This document shows positions 44,790-55,796 of a stretch of 64,000 nt of DNA, one piece after another. Made by a program: the position numbers and the translations under genes. The notes beneath the pieces are model-generated. The model ran no database searches, was not told the DNA's origin, and saw nothing but the letters and a program-made list of their open reading frames with translations. Source of the stretch: Cladophialophora immunda (lineage: Eukaryota; Ascomycota; Eurotiomycetes; Chaetothyriales; Herpotrichiellaceae); contig NW_015622542.1 in NCBI RefSeq assembly GCF_000835495.1, positions 2,068,485 to 2,132,484 of the forward strand, written 5' to 3'. The stretch's first letter is position 1; each line of letters opens with the position of its first letter.

Positions 44790-46847
44790 GAGGAAGAAAA
44801 TGCCATGTCCTTTTATCACTGCATTTGGGTTTTTTGGGTTTGACATGGGGGTGTGAGAAGACATATGATCAGCAATATGCCTGGACATGATTCTGGGCCA
44901 TTCAAAGAGAATATAAGAAAGAGGCGACTTGATATATCTCTGTCCCAAGATTTCATCCTTTGATGTGGAGCGGCCAAGTTCAAGTGTTGGGTGCACCTGA
45001 GGACACACTTGCACTTTCTTCCTATGACTGCTCTTTCTTGCTTGAGAGATGATGGCTTTGCACTTGGACCATGTTCCGAAGTTCACTTTCTTTGACAGCT
45101 TTTCCGCATCAGCGTGGGTAGTTTCAGCTTTTCCTCTGGTGTCTCTACGGCGAATGCTTGGTGATCCTTCTTGCTTCGGTTGATGGGGTCTTCTCTGGCT
45201 ATGCGAGGTGGTCCCGCTCTTCAGTCAACGTTCGCTCCCTATCCCTTGGGTCAGCAACATCCTTTCACAAATGTCAGCGAGGCTTCCACCTACTCGGGAC
45301 AGCAAGGCTGGGTGTCGTCTATGCTCCCCACCCGTACCACGTACGGTATGGCGGGCTCTGCGGAACCATGAGGGCGTCAGCTTGGTCCCCACGGCGGTGG
45401 GCTGGGCAACATACTCGCAACCTTGACATGCGCGATTCGAAAGTTCTGCCAGATGGTCGCGAGGCCAATCACGGTTGCGGTGAGTCCGAATACGATGGTC
45501 CAAACGAGTTCGGCTGCCATTCTAGCGACACAACACGGACGGTTCTCTCTTTCTTTTCTGGGATGAGTTTCGAGGCTGACGATGGGGAGTGTGATCTGGG
45601 GGACAGAAATTGAACCGGAGGCAGAGGGCCATGTCGACACACTCTTATAGACTCACATTGTGGCCTGTATTCCGGCAAGAGCAGTAGCGGCAGTCGTAGA
45701 GATTTGCCTGACGCCCATACCCATACCCATACGTGCTTTGTTGTCAGAAGGAAAGATTTGGCCATGCGAAATGTATAGATTTCCAGTTCGCCATGAACCT
45801 CTAAGGTAGAAGTAATCGACTTCGATGGGCTGAATGTGGTTGAGACCAATAACGGGCAAGTATACAAATTTCGGGACGCGCACTGAAGCCTCACCAGCCT
45901 TTCGGCCCTAGAAACCGGCTCCAACTGTCTTCCAATTCGTTCACCTGCGAGGTACCCAGCGCAATGCAAACCGTGCAGTAGTTGATTAATTTGCGTCACT
46001 ACCGTCTCGCCTACGCCTCACTTTTTTCGTCCAATCAGACTTTTGCCCATTCTCCAAAGTCACCAATGTCCACCGGGGAGTTCAAAGTAGAAACGCCGCT
46101 CTGGGTTTGTGCGCTGCAACCGCTCTGAGGGATGTACTTCCTTAAGCTTCCAAACGGCCTCTACTCGTTACACCTCGCAGCTACATGCAGCTCCAGAGCC
46201 TTCCCACTTGTTCCCTTCACACTTGTCCCTCTCGCAACCAATCGTTGGTCGTCCTAGGAGGCCACATCCAGACTAAGTGTGCCGCTGCCGGCCGCAGATT
46301 CCAGGCATCACTGCTCGTTGTTTCCATCTCTGACCTTCTACAGCCAAATTCGTGCAGAGGCAGTGGAAACTAGACGCATCGATAAAGGGCCACACGCCGA
46401 ATTTGGGCCAACATGCTGGGCTGGGATTCTGCGATTTCTGCACTATGCATCGGAGGCAAAATTTCCATTCGCCGGAGCCATGGAACGTCCTGGTTGCCCC
46501 CCCCTCATTCAGCCATGCAACATGGAGAATCTAGGAATTGAACTCCCCTCGTCGTCTGGCCGAAGTTATCATGAAAAAATCATCAGCCTCCAAACCGTGA
46601 GCCGATGGACTATCCTCCGGCGGTTGGACTGAGCTGGGATTGGCTGGTGATTTCTGGAAGGAGGCAGCTCCAGGAACGCTGGGCTACTCGGTAGACAAGA
46701 AAGCGAGGGCAAGAGAGAAAGATTTTTAAAGCACGGTGAATTGGTCTTTCTTTCTTACGGACAGGGCTGGTAAAAGCACTTCCACGCAGCTCTCTGCAGC
46801 CGGGGAGGGGGCGACTTCGAGGCCTTTTCTTTCACGACTTTTCCCAG
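44790..46847. other. Long intergenic between convergent genes
   Basis: About 2 kb without a firmly supported gene. It contains a CCCATA triplicate (45714-45732) and a minus-strand frame with a membrane helix (45377-45520, listed separately). Confidence 0.4.
45377..45520 (-). CDS. Possible small single-helix membrane protein
   Basis: A 47-codon frame starting MAAELVWTIVFGLTATVIGL, which is a clear hydrophobic helix, then ATIWQNFRIAHVK. A GTATGT donor lies inside the frame (after KVA), so a second exon is possible; one reading through an acceptor near 45358 gives a further 21 codons. I know no homologue. Real only if transcription supports it. Confidence 0.25.
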   Translation of the reverse strand: MAAELVWTIVFGLTATVIGLATIWQNFRIAHVKVASMLPSPPPWGPS

Positions 46848-47897
46848 TCACCTTTCTTCCCCCTCTAGATACAGACCCCGGTGTCTAATCCACTCTCCTA
46901 CCCGATGCCCTACCAGCCCTTTGACTTCATCCCAGTCCCCATCCTTCATTGCGTTCCGTATCTTGGTACTGCTCACGCCCTCGGTCTCGCCGGAGTCATC
47001 CACCACCAGCTCGACCTTCTCCGCCCACTCCCGCTTGAGACCGTCCTTCTCCAACGACCCGTTCTTGATGCCCTCCAGGTACGCCTCTTGGCCGGCGATC
47101 GTCGTCAGGTCTGGGGCTTCGGAGCTAGCGCTGAGACTCGAGTCTGGCTGAGTCTTTTGCGCGTCCTTGAGGTTCTGTGAGGGACTGTTTGCGTCGACGC
47201 GTATCGTCGCCCGCAGGCGATGTCTTCGTAGGAAAGGCTCCAGGGCGGACAGCGGCGGGTGGCTGTTGGGATAGTACTTTGGGGTGAAGATCCGGAGTAG
47301 GGTGTCGAAGCCCGTGAGGTGGATCTGTTCGACCACCCCGTCTTCTCGCTCTCCTAGTTCGGAGGGAGTCGATGGAGGAACATACCCTGGAGGGCGGTAG
47401 AGGCCGCTCGCGTCGATCGCGGTGGCCTTGTCGACGAAATAGGGCTCCTTCGTAACGCCAATGTCGATGATCGGGGCCGGCGTCTCAGGTGTCGTAGACT
47501 CGGATGTAAATCCAGACCGTAGATCCTCGGCGGCCAAAGTCATCATGACAAGGCGATCCTCAAAGTCGGCCGGCTTGGGCTTCTTATCCGCATTCACGGT
47601 GGCCAGTAAAAACAGGACCCTCGGAGTTGGGTCTCTAGGTGCGGGGCTCGCATCTTGGGATCTCAACGCCGTCTTGACCAGACTTGAATGCGCCTTTGAA
47701 GGCGGGTTGAAACTCGAGTCGAGGAGGTAGAGCGTCTTGGTGACTATCGGGTTTGACGGTGTCGGGGCCGTGGGAGGGGGTGGAATCGAATGTAAGACCC
47801 GGAATGATGACGACGAAGAAGCAAAGTCCTTCAGTGCTTGGGAGAATTGGGTTCTGAGTCGCTGGAGGGCCTGCATGTCTAGGTCTGGCGGGGACAT
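46848..47897 (-). CDS. POF1: Nicotinamide-nucleotide adenylyltransferase-like protein (Pof1 family)
   Basis: Single exon, 349 residues. The nucleotidyltransferase Rossmann core shows LYLLDSSFNPPSKAHSSLV, which replaces the canonical (H/T)xGH with a family-typical SKAH, and GVSSTKIRNAMKDGD, the ISSTKIR nucleotide-binding motif. This pattern matches yeast Pof1, which has NMN adenylyltransferase activity and a role in NAD+ synthesis and ER protein quality control. A polar insert (about residues 235-265) and Pro-rich N-terminus look unstructured. The C-terminus GEWIRHRGLY fits the family. Biochemical function is inferred from yeast. Confidence 0.82.
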   Translation of the reverse strand: MSPPDLDMQALQRLRTQFSQALKDFASSSSSFRVLHSIPPPPTAPTPSNPIVTKTLYLLDSSFNPPSKAHSSLVKTALRSQDASPAPRDPTPRVLFLLATVNADKKPKPADFEDRLVMMTLAAEDLRSGFTSESTTPETPAPIIDIGVTKEPYFVDKATAIDASGLYRPPGYVPPSTPSELGEREDGVVEQIHLTGFDTLLRIFTPKYYPNSHPPLSALEPFLRRHRLRATIRVDANSPSQNLKDAQKTQPDSSLSASSEAPDLTTIAGQEAYLEGIKNGSLEKDGLKREWAEKVELVVDDSGETEGVSSTKIRNAMKDGDWDEVKGLVGHRVGEWIRHRGLYLEGEER

Positions 47898-49273
47898 GAT
47901 ATAGTCTCCTGTCGTAGTATGTGTATCTCCAGCTCCCGGTGACGGAGGAATTTTTATGCTGGCTCAGCTGGCTTCTGAAGAAAGGTGCCCCTGATAAGCG
48001 CGGACCCTACCCAAGCTTCACGATAGTCATATATCCTTCTTCGAGTCCTTGACCTTTTCGTCTGGAACGGAGACTGGTGCCGGAACGTTGACAATCAACC
48101 GATTGATAACGTGTTAACGGTCTGAGAAGTCGGAACAGTCCACAGTGACGCCATTGGGTTGGGTTTCCAGCCTCGTCGGGACAAGGCTCGCCGCGAGCCT
48201 GCACCTCCGGCCGGTGCCGAGCATCACGTGGAGATACGGATCGGCTTGGCGGCTTGGCGGTTTCACCCAATTCAGCCGCAGTCGACGCCCAGCCCCTTTA
48301 ACCAGCGCATCTGTCCTTCCACCACCATCGAGGACGTGCTCACCTGGCTAGTTTCTCATGCTTGTCGCATGCCGGTTATGCAAGTCTCTGAATTCCAAGC
48401 TCAAGCTCATCCCCAGGTTGCGCTCAATCGCAGTGTCGCGGCCAATGCCCTCGGAAGAGGTACGAACAGGGAATCCCTAGGTACCTATTGAACGCCGTGC
48501 TGTTGCCCGCGTCTTCGAGCGACCATTTGGATTTATCAGCACTGCCCCGAGCCGCATGTTCTGTGCTACCCCAGCCTGCAGCAGTCACGGTCTAGAGCGC
48601 AGCTAATCTACACAAAGATCCAAGGCTTCTGGATGCCTGGTGAATTGGTCCAAGCAACAGTCCAATGACGAGGGCGGGATCCGCCAAACCGGTGTAGCGC
48701 ATCCACTTCTTGGGTCCGGCAGGTGGCTAGTCAGGATCCTGGCCAGCCGACCACGAGTCACCCTTCTAGAAGAAGACGCCATATCTGCTACTCCTCTTTG
48801 ATTGCAAGCGTGCACGCTCGTCGCAAGGCACACACGCTGGCGTTCCCTGGGCGTCTAACGGCGGACAGCCTCCACCAAATCAAGGATCCGGTAGGGAGAA
48901 AGAGGGCTTATCCCACACTATGGTCGGCGCCATGGCCTGGGAGGTCTGGCTCAGCCTGACGAGACGAAACCGCGGCCAACGCCTCACTTTGGCACTCTTG
49001 TCTACCTAGTCTACTCGTATTGGCACGCGCCGTTCCCAGTTTGTTGTGAGCGGGTTCCTCTATAACACAGATATCTCCCCATCCTTATTCGTCTCCCTAC
49101 TCCTTTCTGCCTGACGGTATTTACTTGCCTGTTCTACTTGCCTTGCATGCTACGTCCTCGTCTACAGTTGCACAAAGTCATCTTCGATACTTTACAGTGA
49201 CAGCAGCCCCCCGATAAGATTGGTCTGGGGCTGTGCGTCCCGCGCATTCGGGCCACCGAGGCCTTCTGTAAAC
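47898..49273. other. Divergent intergenic between POF1-like and permease genes
   Basis: About 1.4 kb with no supported gene; short frames only. The last 250 bp resemble a pyrimidine-rich fungal leader. Confidence 0.45.
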
Positions 49274-51466
49274 ATGGCGCCGCACGCTCCGAATGGCGTC
49301 GAAATGACCAACCTGCGATCTCGCAGCCCGTCGCTGGACGGCGACGAACCGCCGCAGGCGAGGCCGGTTGCACACGCGCCTCTGCTTGGGACCTATGATG
49401 TGTTCAGTTTAATCGTCAACAAGATGATTGGCACCGGCATCTATACCAACGTGTCTACCGTGCTAGTACTCACCGGCGACAAGGGTCTTACGATGACGCT
49501 GTGGGCGATAGGTTCAATCTACACCTTGATCAGGTGAGTAACTCGTGCAAGGCTGAGAAACAATAACCAAGACACAAACGCTGACTCGTGAGCAGTATGT
49601 TGATTTACTTAGAATGCTCTACTGTCATGCCCTATAATGGCGGGGAACTTGTATACGTAAGTGGAACTCTCGAATATGCTCTAAACAACTAGTACTTTGG
49701 GTCCTGGCTAACCAAGGAGTCTGCAGCTCGATGAACTGACGTCCGGCCGAGGGCGCTCATGGATCAGACGGTTCCTGGGAGACGGCCTGTATGCATACGT
49801 GCAGTATGCGTTCTTATTCGTCGCGTTCTTCAATTCTGCCACGAACTGCCTGCAGATCGGGCGCCTGCTGCTGTTCGCGAGAAATCCACAGGAGGATCCG
49901 GATCGCGATTTCCTCCGGGTGATTGCATTTCTGGTCCTCCTCATCCTGTGTCTTTTGCAGTACTTCTCCCCTCAGTCGGGTCGAGTGCTCAACCAAATTC
50001 TGGCCGCCGTCAAGATCTTTTTGCTGCTGGTTGTGCTCTGTGCTGGCTGGCACGCTATACAGGTCGAGACGTACCAAGGAGCAGGTTTCCAAGAATGTGG
50101 CCCGCCTGAGGCAACCATGTCGAAGATCCAAGTGGCGAAAGCATTTCTGCTGGTGATATTCTCCTACGAAGGATGGGAGAATGCGACGTTTGTCGCTGGC
50201 GAGATTGACCCTCAGAGCCCTGTGACGCTGCGCAAAGGGTTCATTTTTGCAGTCACGGTCGTCAGCATCTTGTACATTGCGTTGGTGGCGACCTTTCTCA
50301 AGGCTATCCCATTTGTTCCTGTCGCGATCAACTACACCCCGATGCTATTCGGCAACAACGAGGCGGCATACAAGGCATGGTCGGTTTTCATTGCCATTTC
50401 CTCTTTCGGAAGCCTCAACTCGATCATCTACACATTCTCGCGCATCAAGCAGAGCATAGGTTCAGGCAATATCCTCCCGTGGTCGGATTTCTGGAAGAGC
50501 GACTCCCCGGCTGGGGGCCATGTGGAAGCGTTGGACCAGTATCTCGCGCCCAGAGGAGGTCTCGTCCTCCACGGGATCATGACGACGGTCCTGATTGGGG
50601 CGTCGGCATCAATCAAAACCGTCCTGGAATCAGTCAGTATGCCCGGGTTGCTCCAGACTTATGCACACTGCATCATCCTGACCGTCATGGGCTTTGCCGT
50701 TCTCCGACTTCCGTCGAGGACACGGCACCTCGAAGAAGTCAGCAGCAGAGACCATAACAGTGACACAGGGGTGGATGCGCAGGGAGAAGGCAACGGGTGG
50801 GAATGGGATCTGAGGCTGAGGAACTGGAGGGGTTGGTGGCGATTTGTGCCCGCATTCTTCTGCGTTTTGTACGGACTGGCGAATCTGTGGGTGATTATCC
50901 TCAGCGTCATACCTCCCTACCGCGACCAAGACGGATTCCCCACCGAAGGCACCTGGACCAACTCGACGGACGGCAGGACCTTGACCTGCACAGACTCGGG
51001 CTCCAGCGTGAACCTGACGTTTCCCTACCCTGTGGCTCTCGACGAGGAGGATGCGCTGCAAGGCTGGGTCCTCCCCGCCACGACTTTCGGGGTCATGCTC
51101 CTGGCCACGTGCTACTATCTGGCGGTCTTTGGCTCGAGCCAACAACTGCAGGCGTTCTGGCAGTGGTGCCTGACTCAGTACGCCGGCGTGCGCCCGACCA
51201 TCAGCAAGTGGGAAGGGTACGACTGGCGGCTGGAACAGGTGCGACGGTTTGGCAGGCGGCGCGACATTGCGTTCGACAGGAGCGACGAGGACGCGCAGGT
51301 GGGCATCCTGTACTGGCTCGGAGGCGGGTCGAGCCTGTTTGTGAACAACAGCGGGAGCCACCCGGTGGAACGGTGGCACGATTTCCGGCACGGATGGGGG
51401 GATGCCTGGCACGAGTTCAAGAAGCGATATTTGAGACGGAGGAGGCGGAGTAGTAGTGATGACTGA
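49274..51466 (+). CDS. Amino-acid permease, Mup1/LAT-type (APC superfamily)
   Basis: A plasma-membrane amino-acid transporter, 686 residues. Exons: 49274-49533, 49596-49656 and 49727-51466. After a 40-residue cytosolic N-terminus comes GTYDVFSLIVNKMIGTGIYTN, the first helix with the unwound GTG substrate motif. Next are SMLIYLECSTVMPYNGGE and a further ten helices. KAFLLVIFSYEGWENATFVAGEI is a hallmark of the LAT-like fungal methionine/low-affinity group (Mup1, Mup3). The extracellular loop between the last helices is unusually long and N-glycosylation-rich (TWTNSTDG, SSVNLTFPY). The C-terminus is long and ends in an Arg-rich tail. Methionine specificity is a guess by similarity. Confidence 0.85.
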
Positions 51467-52427
51467 GAGAGCGCGGAAGACAGAACAGAGGGTGGTTGTA
51501 TGACTAGAGATAGGCAGCACTGTTCCAGAGAATGATTAATGCCATTGATTTATCCACTTGGCCTTATCACATGCCTTTACTAGATACTCTCATCTAAGCA
51601 ACCGTCAGGTTATTCTGCCCGTCGAGTCCTGAGGTCGGTCAGGAGATCGAGGCTCTACTTTACACAATCAATCCATCAGTCACCCACCCACCCATAAGTT
51701 AGTCGCAGAAGGCGTCGAGAATGGATGTGGTACTCCCTACACACGCCCCGGTGCTGAGCCTCACACTAGCCTCCTTCCCCCTCCTACTGCGCCCTGTTCT
51801 GGCGTCGATAGTTCAGTGAGGCTAGTTGCAGCCGGCGGCACGACCCAGCAACCCAGCGACCAGCGTGCGAACCTGGCGCCTCGCCTAACCCAGCCCCCAA
51901 CTCAGCAAAGTGAGGCCCAAGCGGCCACGCTCCCAAGGCCACGCGACCAGAGACACCAGTGATGGCGCCTGTGGGGGGTCTTCGGGGTGTGTTGGCCATC
52001 TCCAGAACCCCCATCTCGCCCCTGGGAGTCATCTATCCGCCTTTATGCACATATTAAAAGGTGAGGGTGTACGGAGTACAAGTACGGGCTGGGATCGAGG
52101 AGCGGACAGGACGACCACTTCCAACGGGACACCAGACCAGACCATCTACCCAGCATATGCCACTGTTCCCGATCTCTACATATCTTATCTTGATTTCCAC
52201 GTGTCCATCTATTCAATCCCCCGATAATCCTCAGGCGCAACTACAAACAAGCAACACCCTATAGCGATCCAACCGGAACAGTCCAACCCTCTCTCCCTGC
52301 CCTGCCCTGCACTGCAGGAGGCCTCACGCCCACGCCCACGCAGATGCTCACACTCATACGAGTACTCATGCACCGCTGAGCCAAGCCGCGCCGCGCCGTA
52401 CCAATCCCAAAAGACAAAGAAGAAGGA
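51467..52427. other. Intergenic: permease 3' region and promoter of the 70-residue gene
   Basis: No gene seen. Direct ORFs here are short and unsupported. Confidence 0.45.
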
Positions 52428-52754
52428 ATGGATCAAGTCAGCCTGGTCAAGTACAACATCAGCGCGTCCGCGCTGGTGACGTACCTGGACGGCCTCTTCG
52501 GACGAAACAAATACCGCTGGAAAGTGAGTTTTTCCATTTTACCACCCCCTTCATCCTTATCGGTGCATCGCGGGGACCCTTGTTCTCTTCTTCTATGACT
52601 TTTTACGACTGACACGCTCGCTGCTCTGCCCGGCCAGCCGATCAAGGTCGGCGCGAGCACCATGTACGAAGTCACCGCGGCGAGGAAGTTGTCGGTCACG
52701 GAGCACGGGGAGATCAAGCAGCGCTCGGGGGTCACGCTTGTGGATGCTTGGTAG
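52428..52754 (+). CDS. Small conserved-looking protein, 70 residues
   Basis: Two exons, 52428-52523 and 52638-52754, joined by a GTGAGT...CCAG intron of 114 nt. The product starts MDQVSLVKYNISASALVTYL, continues DGLFGRNKYRWK, then after the intron PIKVGASTMYEVTAARKLSV, and ends LVDAW. Codon use is strongly GC3-biased, as in true exons of this window. It is a compact alpha/beta-like sequence with no signal peptide, cysteines or membrane helix. No family comes to mind. Both exons are too short for ordinary ORF calls, so it could be overlooked. Confidence 0.6.
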
Positions 52755-53596
52755 AGAGACAGAACGAGGAATCTCTGGGGCGCTGGGAAAGCGGGAGGGG
52801 TTTGGGAGGATTTGTACCTACTACTACTACTGCACTATTGTGAACGAGGAGGGGGAGGGGCGCTTTTGCATACCTGGGCGGGCGGGATAATGGGAATGGA
52901 ACTTGATTCATGGTAAGGGTAAAGGAGAAGGAGGGATGGTTCCTGCGCCTCGAGGGAATCTACATAGCTACAGGATAACCAATTCTCGACTCTCCGGATC
53001 TCGGGCCCTCTCCCTTCCCCTATATGTAACCATTTAGGCGACAACCCCCATCGTTACCAGGCCCCGTTTTATCAGCAGGGTCGAGTGGTCGGTAGTAGGA
53101 AGCAATAATGCGGGACACTGCGGCGGGTCGACCTAGAAGTCTGTTAATCAAGGGACGGTGTCAACGAGGTCCTCACTCCTCGTCAATACTTCGTGGTAAT
53201 AGTGAGGCGCAAGCTCTTGAGCACTCCAGAGAGGGAACACTGGCTGCAGCCTTCTCACATTCAGCCAGTCATTGATAGCTCACAATACCCATACATCGAC
53301 ATGTACCAGTCCAATGCCCAGACACCAGCAGAGCCTTGCACGTGCTATGCATCACAAACTAATCGGTATTAGACCCGATGGAATTCAGCCTTGCCGTCTG
53401 CCCCGTCCACAGCCCTCTTTTCCAATTCCATGGCGCCAGCCTGACGTCCAGCCGCCTGCTTTGTCCTCCATGACTTCTGATTTATTTCCGCATTGTATCT
53501 CGCTGCAGCGTGTCTCTCTGTGCATGATAGATCCTGGAGCTCCTCGCAATTTCGCCATCATCTCCCCCCTTCGCCGATCATTTGTAACCGAAAACC
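52755..53596. other. Intergenic before the CorA-like gene
   Basis: No gene seen. Pyrimidine-rich leader toward 53596. Confidence 0.45.
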
Positions 53597-55618
53597 ATGG
53601 ACGAGAAACCACTACCTTGGCCCGAAGCGGATTCTTCCATCCCCGGCGCGTTCGGTGCTTCGGTCGAGGAAACCCAGAGGGCCTTTGACGACGCAGCCCC
53701 GCGGATCTTCTCCCCAGCCGGCACCGGGCCTTTTCGTGTGCAGGTGGGAGAAGTCGACGACACAGGTACGTAAACGAGAGCCGGAAGGCGAGGCCCGATC
53801 CGACCTTTCGTCTGCGGATACATGCATGCATACAGCGACTGACGACCCGTTCGTCCCAGCAGGGCTCAGAACCTGCGTGCTCGAGAACGACCGCGCCGTC
53901 ACGGAATACCTCAATGTGAGTCCCCGCCCGTGTCGGTGTTGTGATTGGTGGTTGGGGCGATGCTCGGGAAACTGGCTTCAGACATGCACAGAGAAGAGAA
54001 CTGACAAGCGATGTGAAAAAGGCTTCACGCGAGATCGAAAAGAGCCGCGACTCGTTAACCGGAGCGGTGCCGTCGCCCAAATCCACCTTCTTGTACGTCC
54101 CATTGATCTCTTGCCGACCACTTCCTCGCTTGCTACCCGCTGGACGTGGACCCAGCACTGGGGGAAAGGTGGCGATTTATTCTAACCTGGTTTGATGACA
54201 GTCTCCTGAATCCTACGTTCGGCTGGGGCCGCCTGATGCTGTCGGAAACGAGCATGCGTTCGATCTTGCGACATCTGCACGTCTTTCCCGCCTTTCTTAA
54301 GCACTTGACCGCGTTCGGCGAGAGAGAGTTTGCCCGCGACGAGGGCTTCGCGGCGTATGACATCAAGGAGCACTTGGACGGGCTTCAGGGACGCCAGAGT
54401 TTAGGTACCCAGCCGCCTGAAGACCCGCGAGGGAAAATACTATGTCAAATGCTGATTCTATTTTGTGGGGAACGCTAGAAACTTGCTTTCTGTGGAAATA
54501 CATGCAGCGCGACGACGGAAATGCCCAACACCCATGGACCATCCGCCAGGCCCTCGTCTACCAGAACTTCTCGTGCATGACGCGGACGAGCACAAATATA
54601 CTCATCAGGGCGCCTCCCCAGGTCACCAACCGCCTGAAGCACAACTTCAGCACCGGCCCAGAGTCTCGAGATTCAGTGGTGGCGGATTGGCTCGGGGTGC
54701 AAAAGGTCTGGATGTCGTGCGGGACAGAGGACTGGCGCCAGGCTCTGAACTATTATGACGAGCAGATCACCAAGCTGGTGAGTTTCCCACGCTCCTGCAG
54801 GGTCTGTGTAGCGTCTGATGAACGGCCGTTAGTTCGACGTCCTCGTCATGTTCTCGATCGAGACGGAGACGGCCGGCGATTCCAAGAAGGTCCAGCAATG
54901 CATAAGTTCGATGAAGGAACTCACGCACCTCGTCGACCAGCTGTTGAGGATGTCGCATGTGCTGGGCCTGAACTCCAAAATCATATACTGCATGATGAAC
55001 GCCGCACGCAGGTATGAGAGCGCAGAGCGTCGTGACGCCTTTCTTGCTTTCGCCGAAACCGTGCAGCTTGAGTACGACTTCCTCCAACAGCTGGCGGGGT
55101 CGTTGTTGGCTCGCGGGAACAACTTGTCCCGTCAGGTTGGTTGACACTGAGTCGCGTCTTGTCTGGACTCATCGCTGATGGTTAGAAGTTGCGAGACATC
55201 ATTGCTTTCCGAAACTCCGAACTCAACAACAGGATAGCAACCGCGACAAGCACTAGCACCGGGGCGGTGGTTGAACTAACATCAAAGAGCTCCCACGAAG
55301 CTCGGATAGTGAAGGTGCTCACGATCGTGGCCCTGATATATGTGCCTGCCTCATTCGCAGCGGTATGACTGCTCCATTTGTCGGGTGTTCACCTCGCTAA
55401 CTCGGGGCCAGGACTTTCTGCAGATGGGCTACGTTTCGGTGGACGAGGACAGAAACTTCCACATTGTGGCAAGCATGGACGTGTGGCTGTGGGTCATCAT
55501 AGCCTTCCCACTGATCCTGCTCGCACTCTCGGTCCTTCTTATCTGCGAGGTCTTAGGGAGGAGGAAGGTCGGCAAGGCAGTGTGTCCGGACACACCGGTG
55601 TTCACCAACATCGTCTGA
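53597..55618 (+). CDS. CorA-like fungal membrane protein
   Basis: Eight exons: 53597-53765, 53836-53915, 54022-54092, 54202-54404, 54479-54777, 54833-55135, 55186-55362 and 55412-55618, giving 502 residues. Family landmarks of the fungal CorA-like proteins are TFGWGRLMLSETSMRSILRH, FLWKYMQRDDGN with NFSCMTRTSTN, the helical stalk FDVLVMFSIETETAGDSKKV, and a C-terminal helix pair: VLTIVALIYVPASFAADFLQMG and VWLWVIIAFPLILLALSVLL. The canonical CorA GMN loop is absent; QMG stands there, so Mg2+ transport is uncertain. Such proteins are common and variable in filamentous fungi and often sit in accessory regions. Exon 3 uses an AAAG acceptor that I judge least certain. Confidence 0.8.
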
Positions 55619-55796
55619 TCATTATTGTGTGGACAGGTCGACAGGCAATCTAACTCTTGCTCGTAGAACTGCGGCTTCGGTTAGAGATGCGTCTTGGCCC
55701 AACGTTTGGATCGCTCCAGGATATCATCTCCCCGCCATCGCGGGCTTCTTGGATGAGCGCTGCAATGTCTGAAACCACTGTAGATCTTCAGTCAGC

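Noticed and set aside
45714..45732. CCCATA triplicate
   Set aside because: Too short, and not the telomeric CCCTAA repeat.
50630..51520. 296-codon minus-strand frame
   Set aside because: Antisense to the permease C-terminal coding region.
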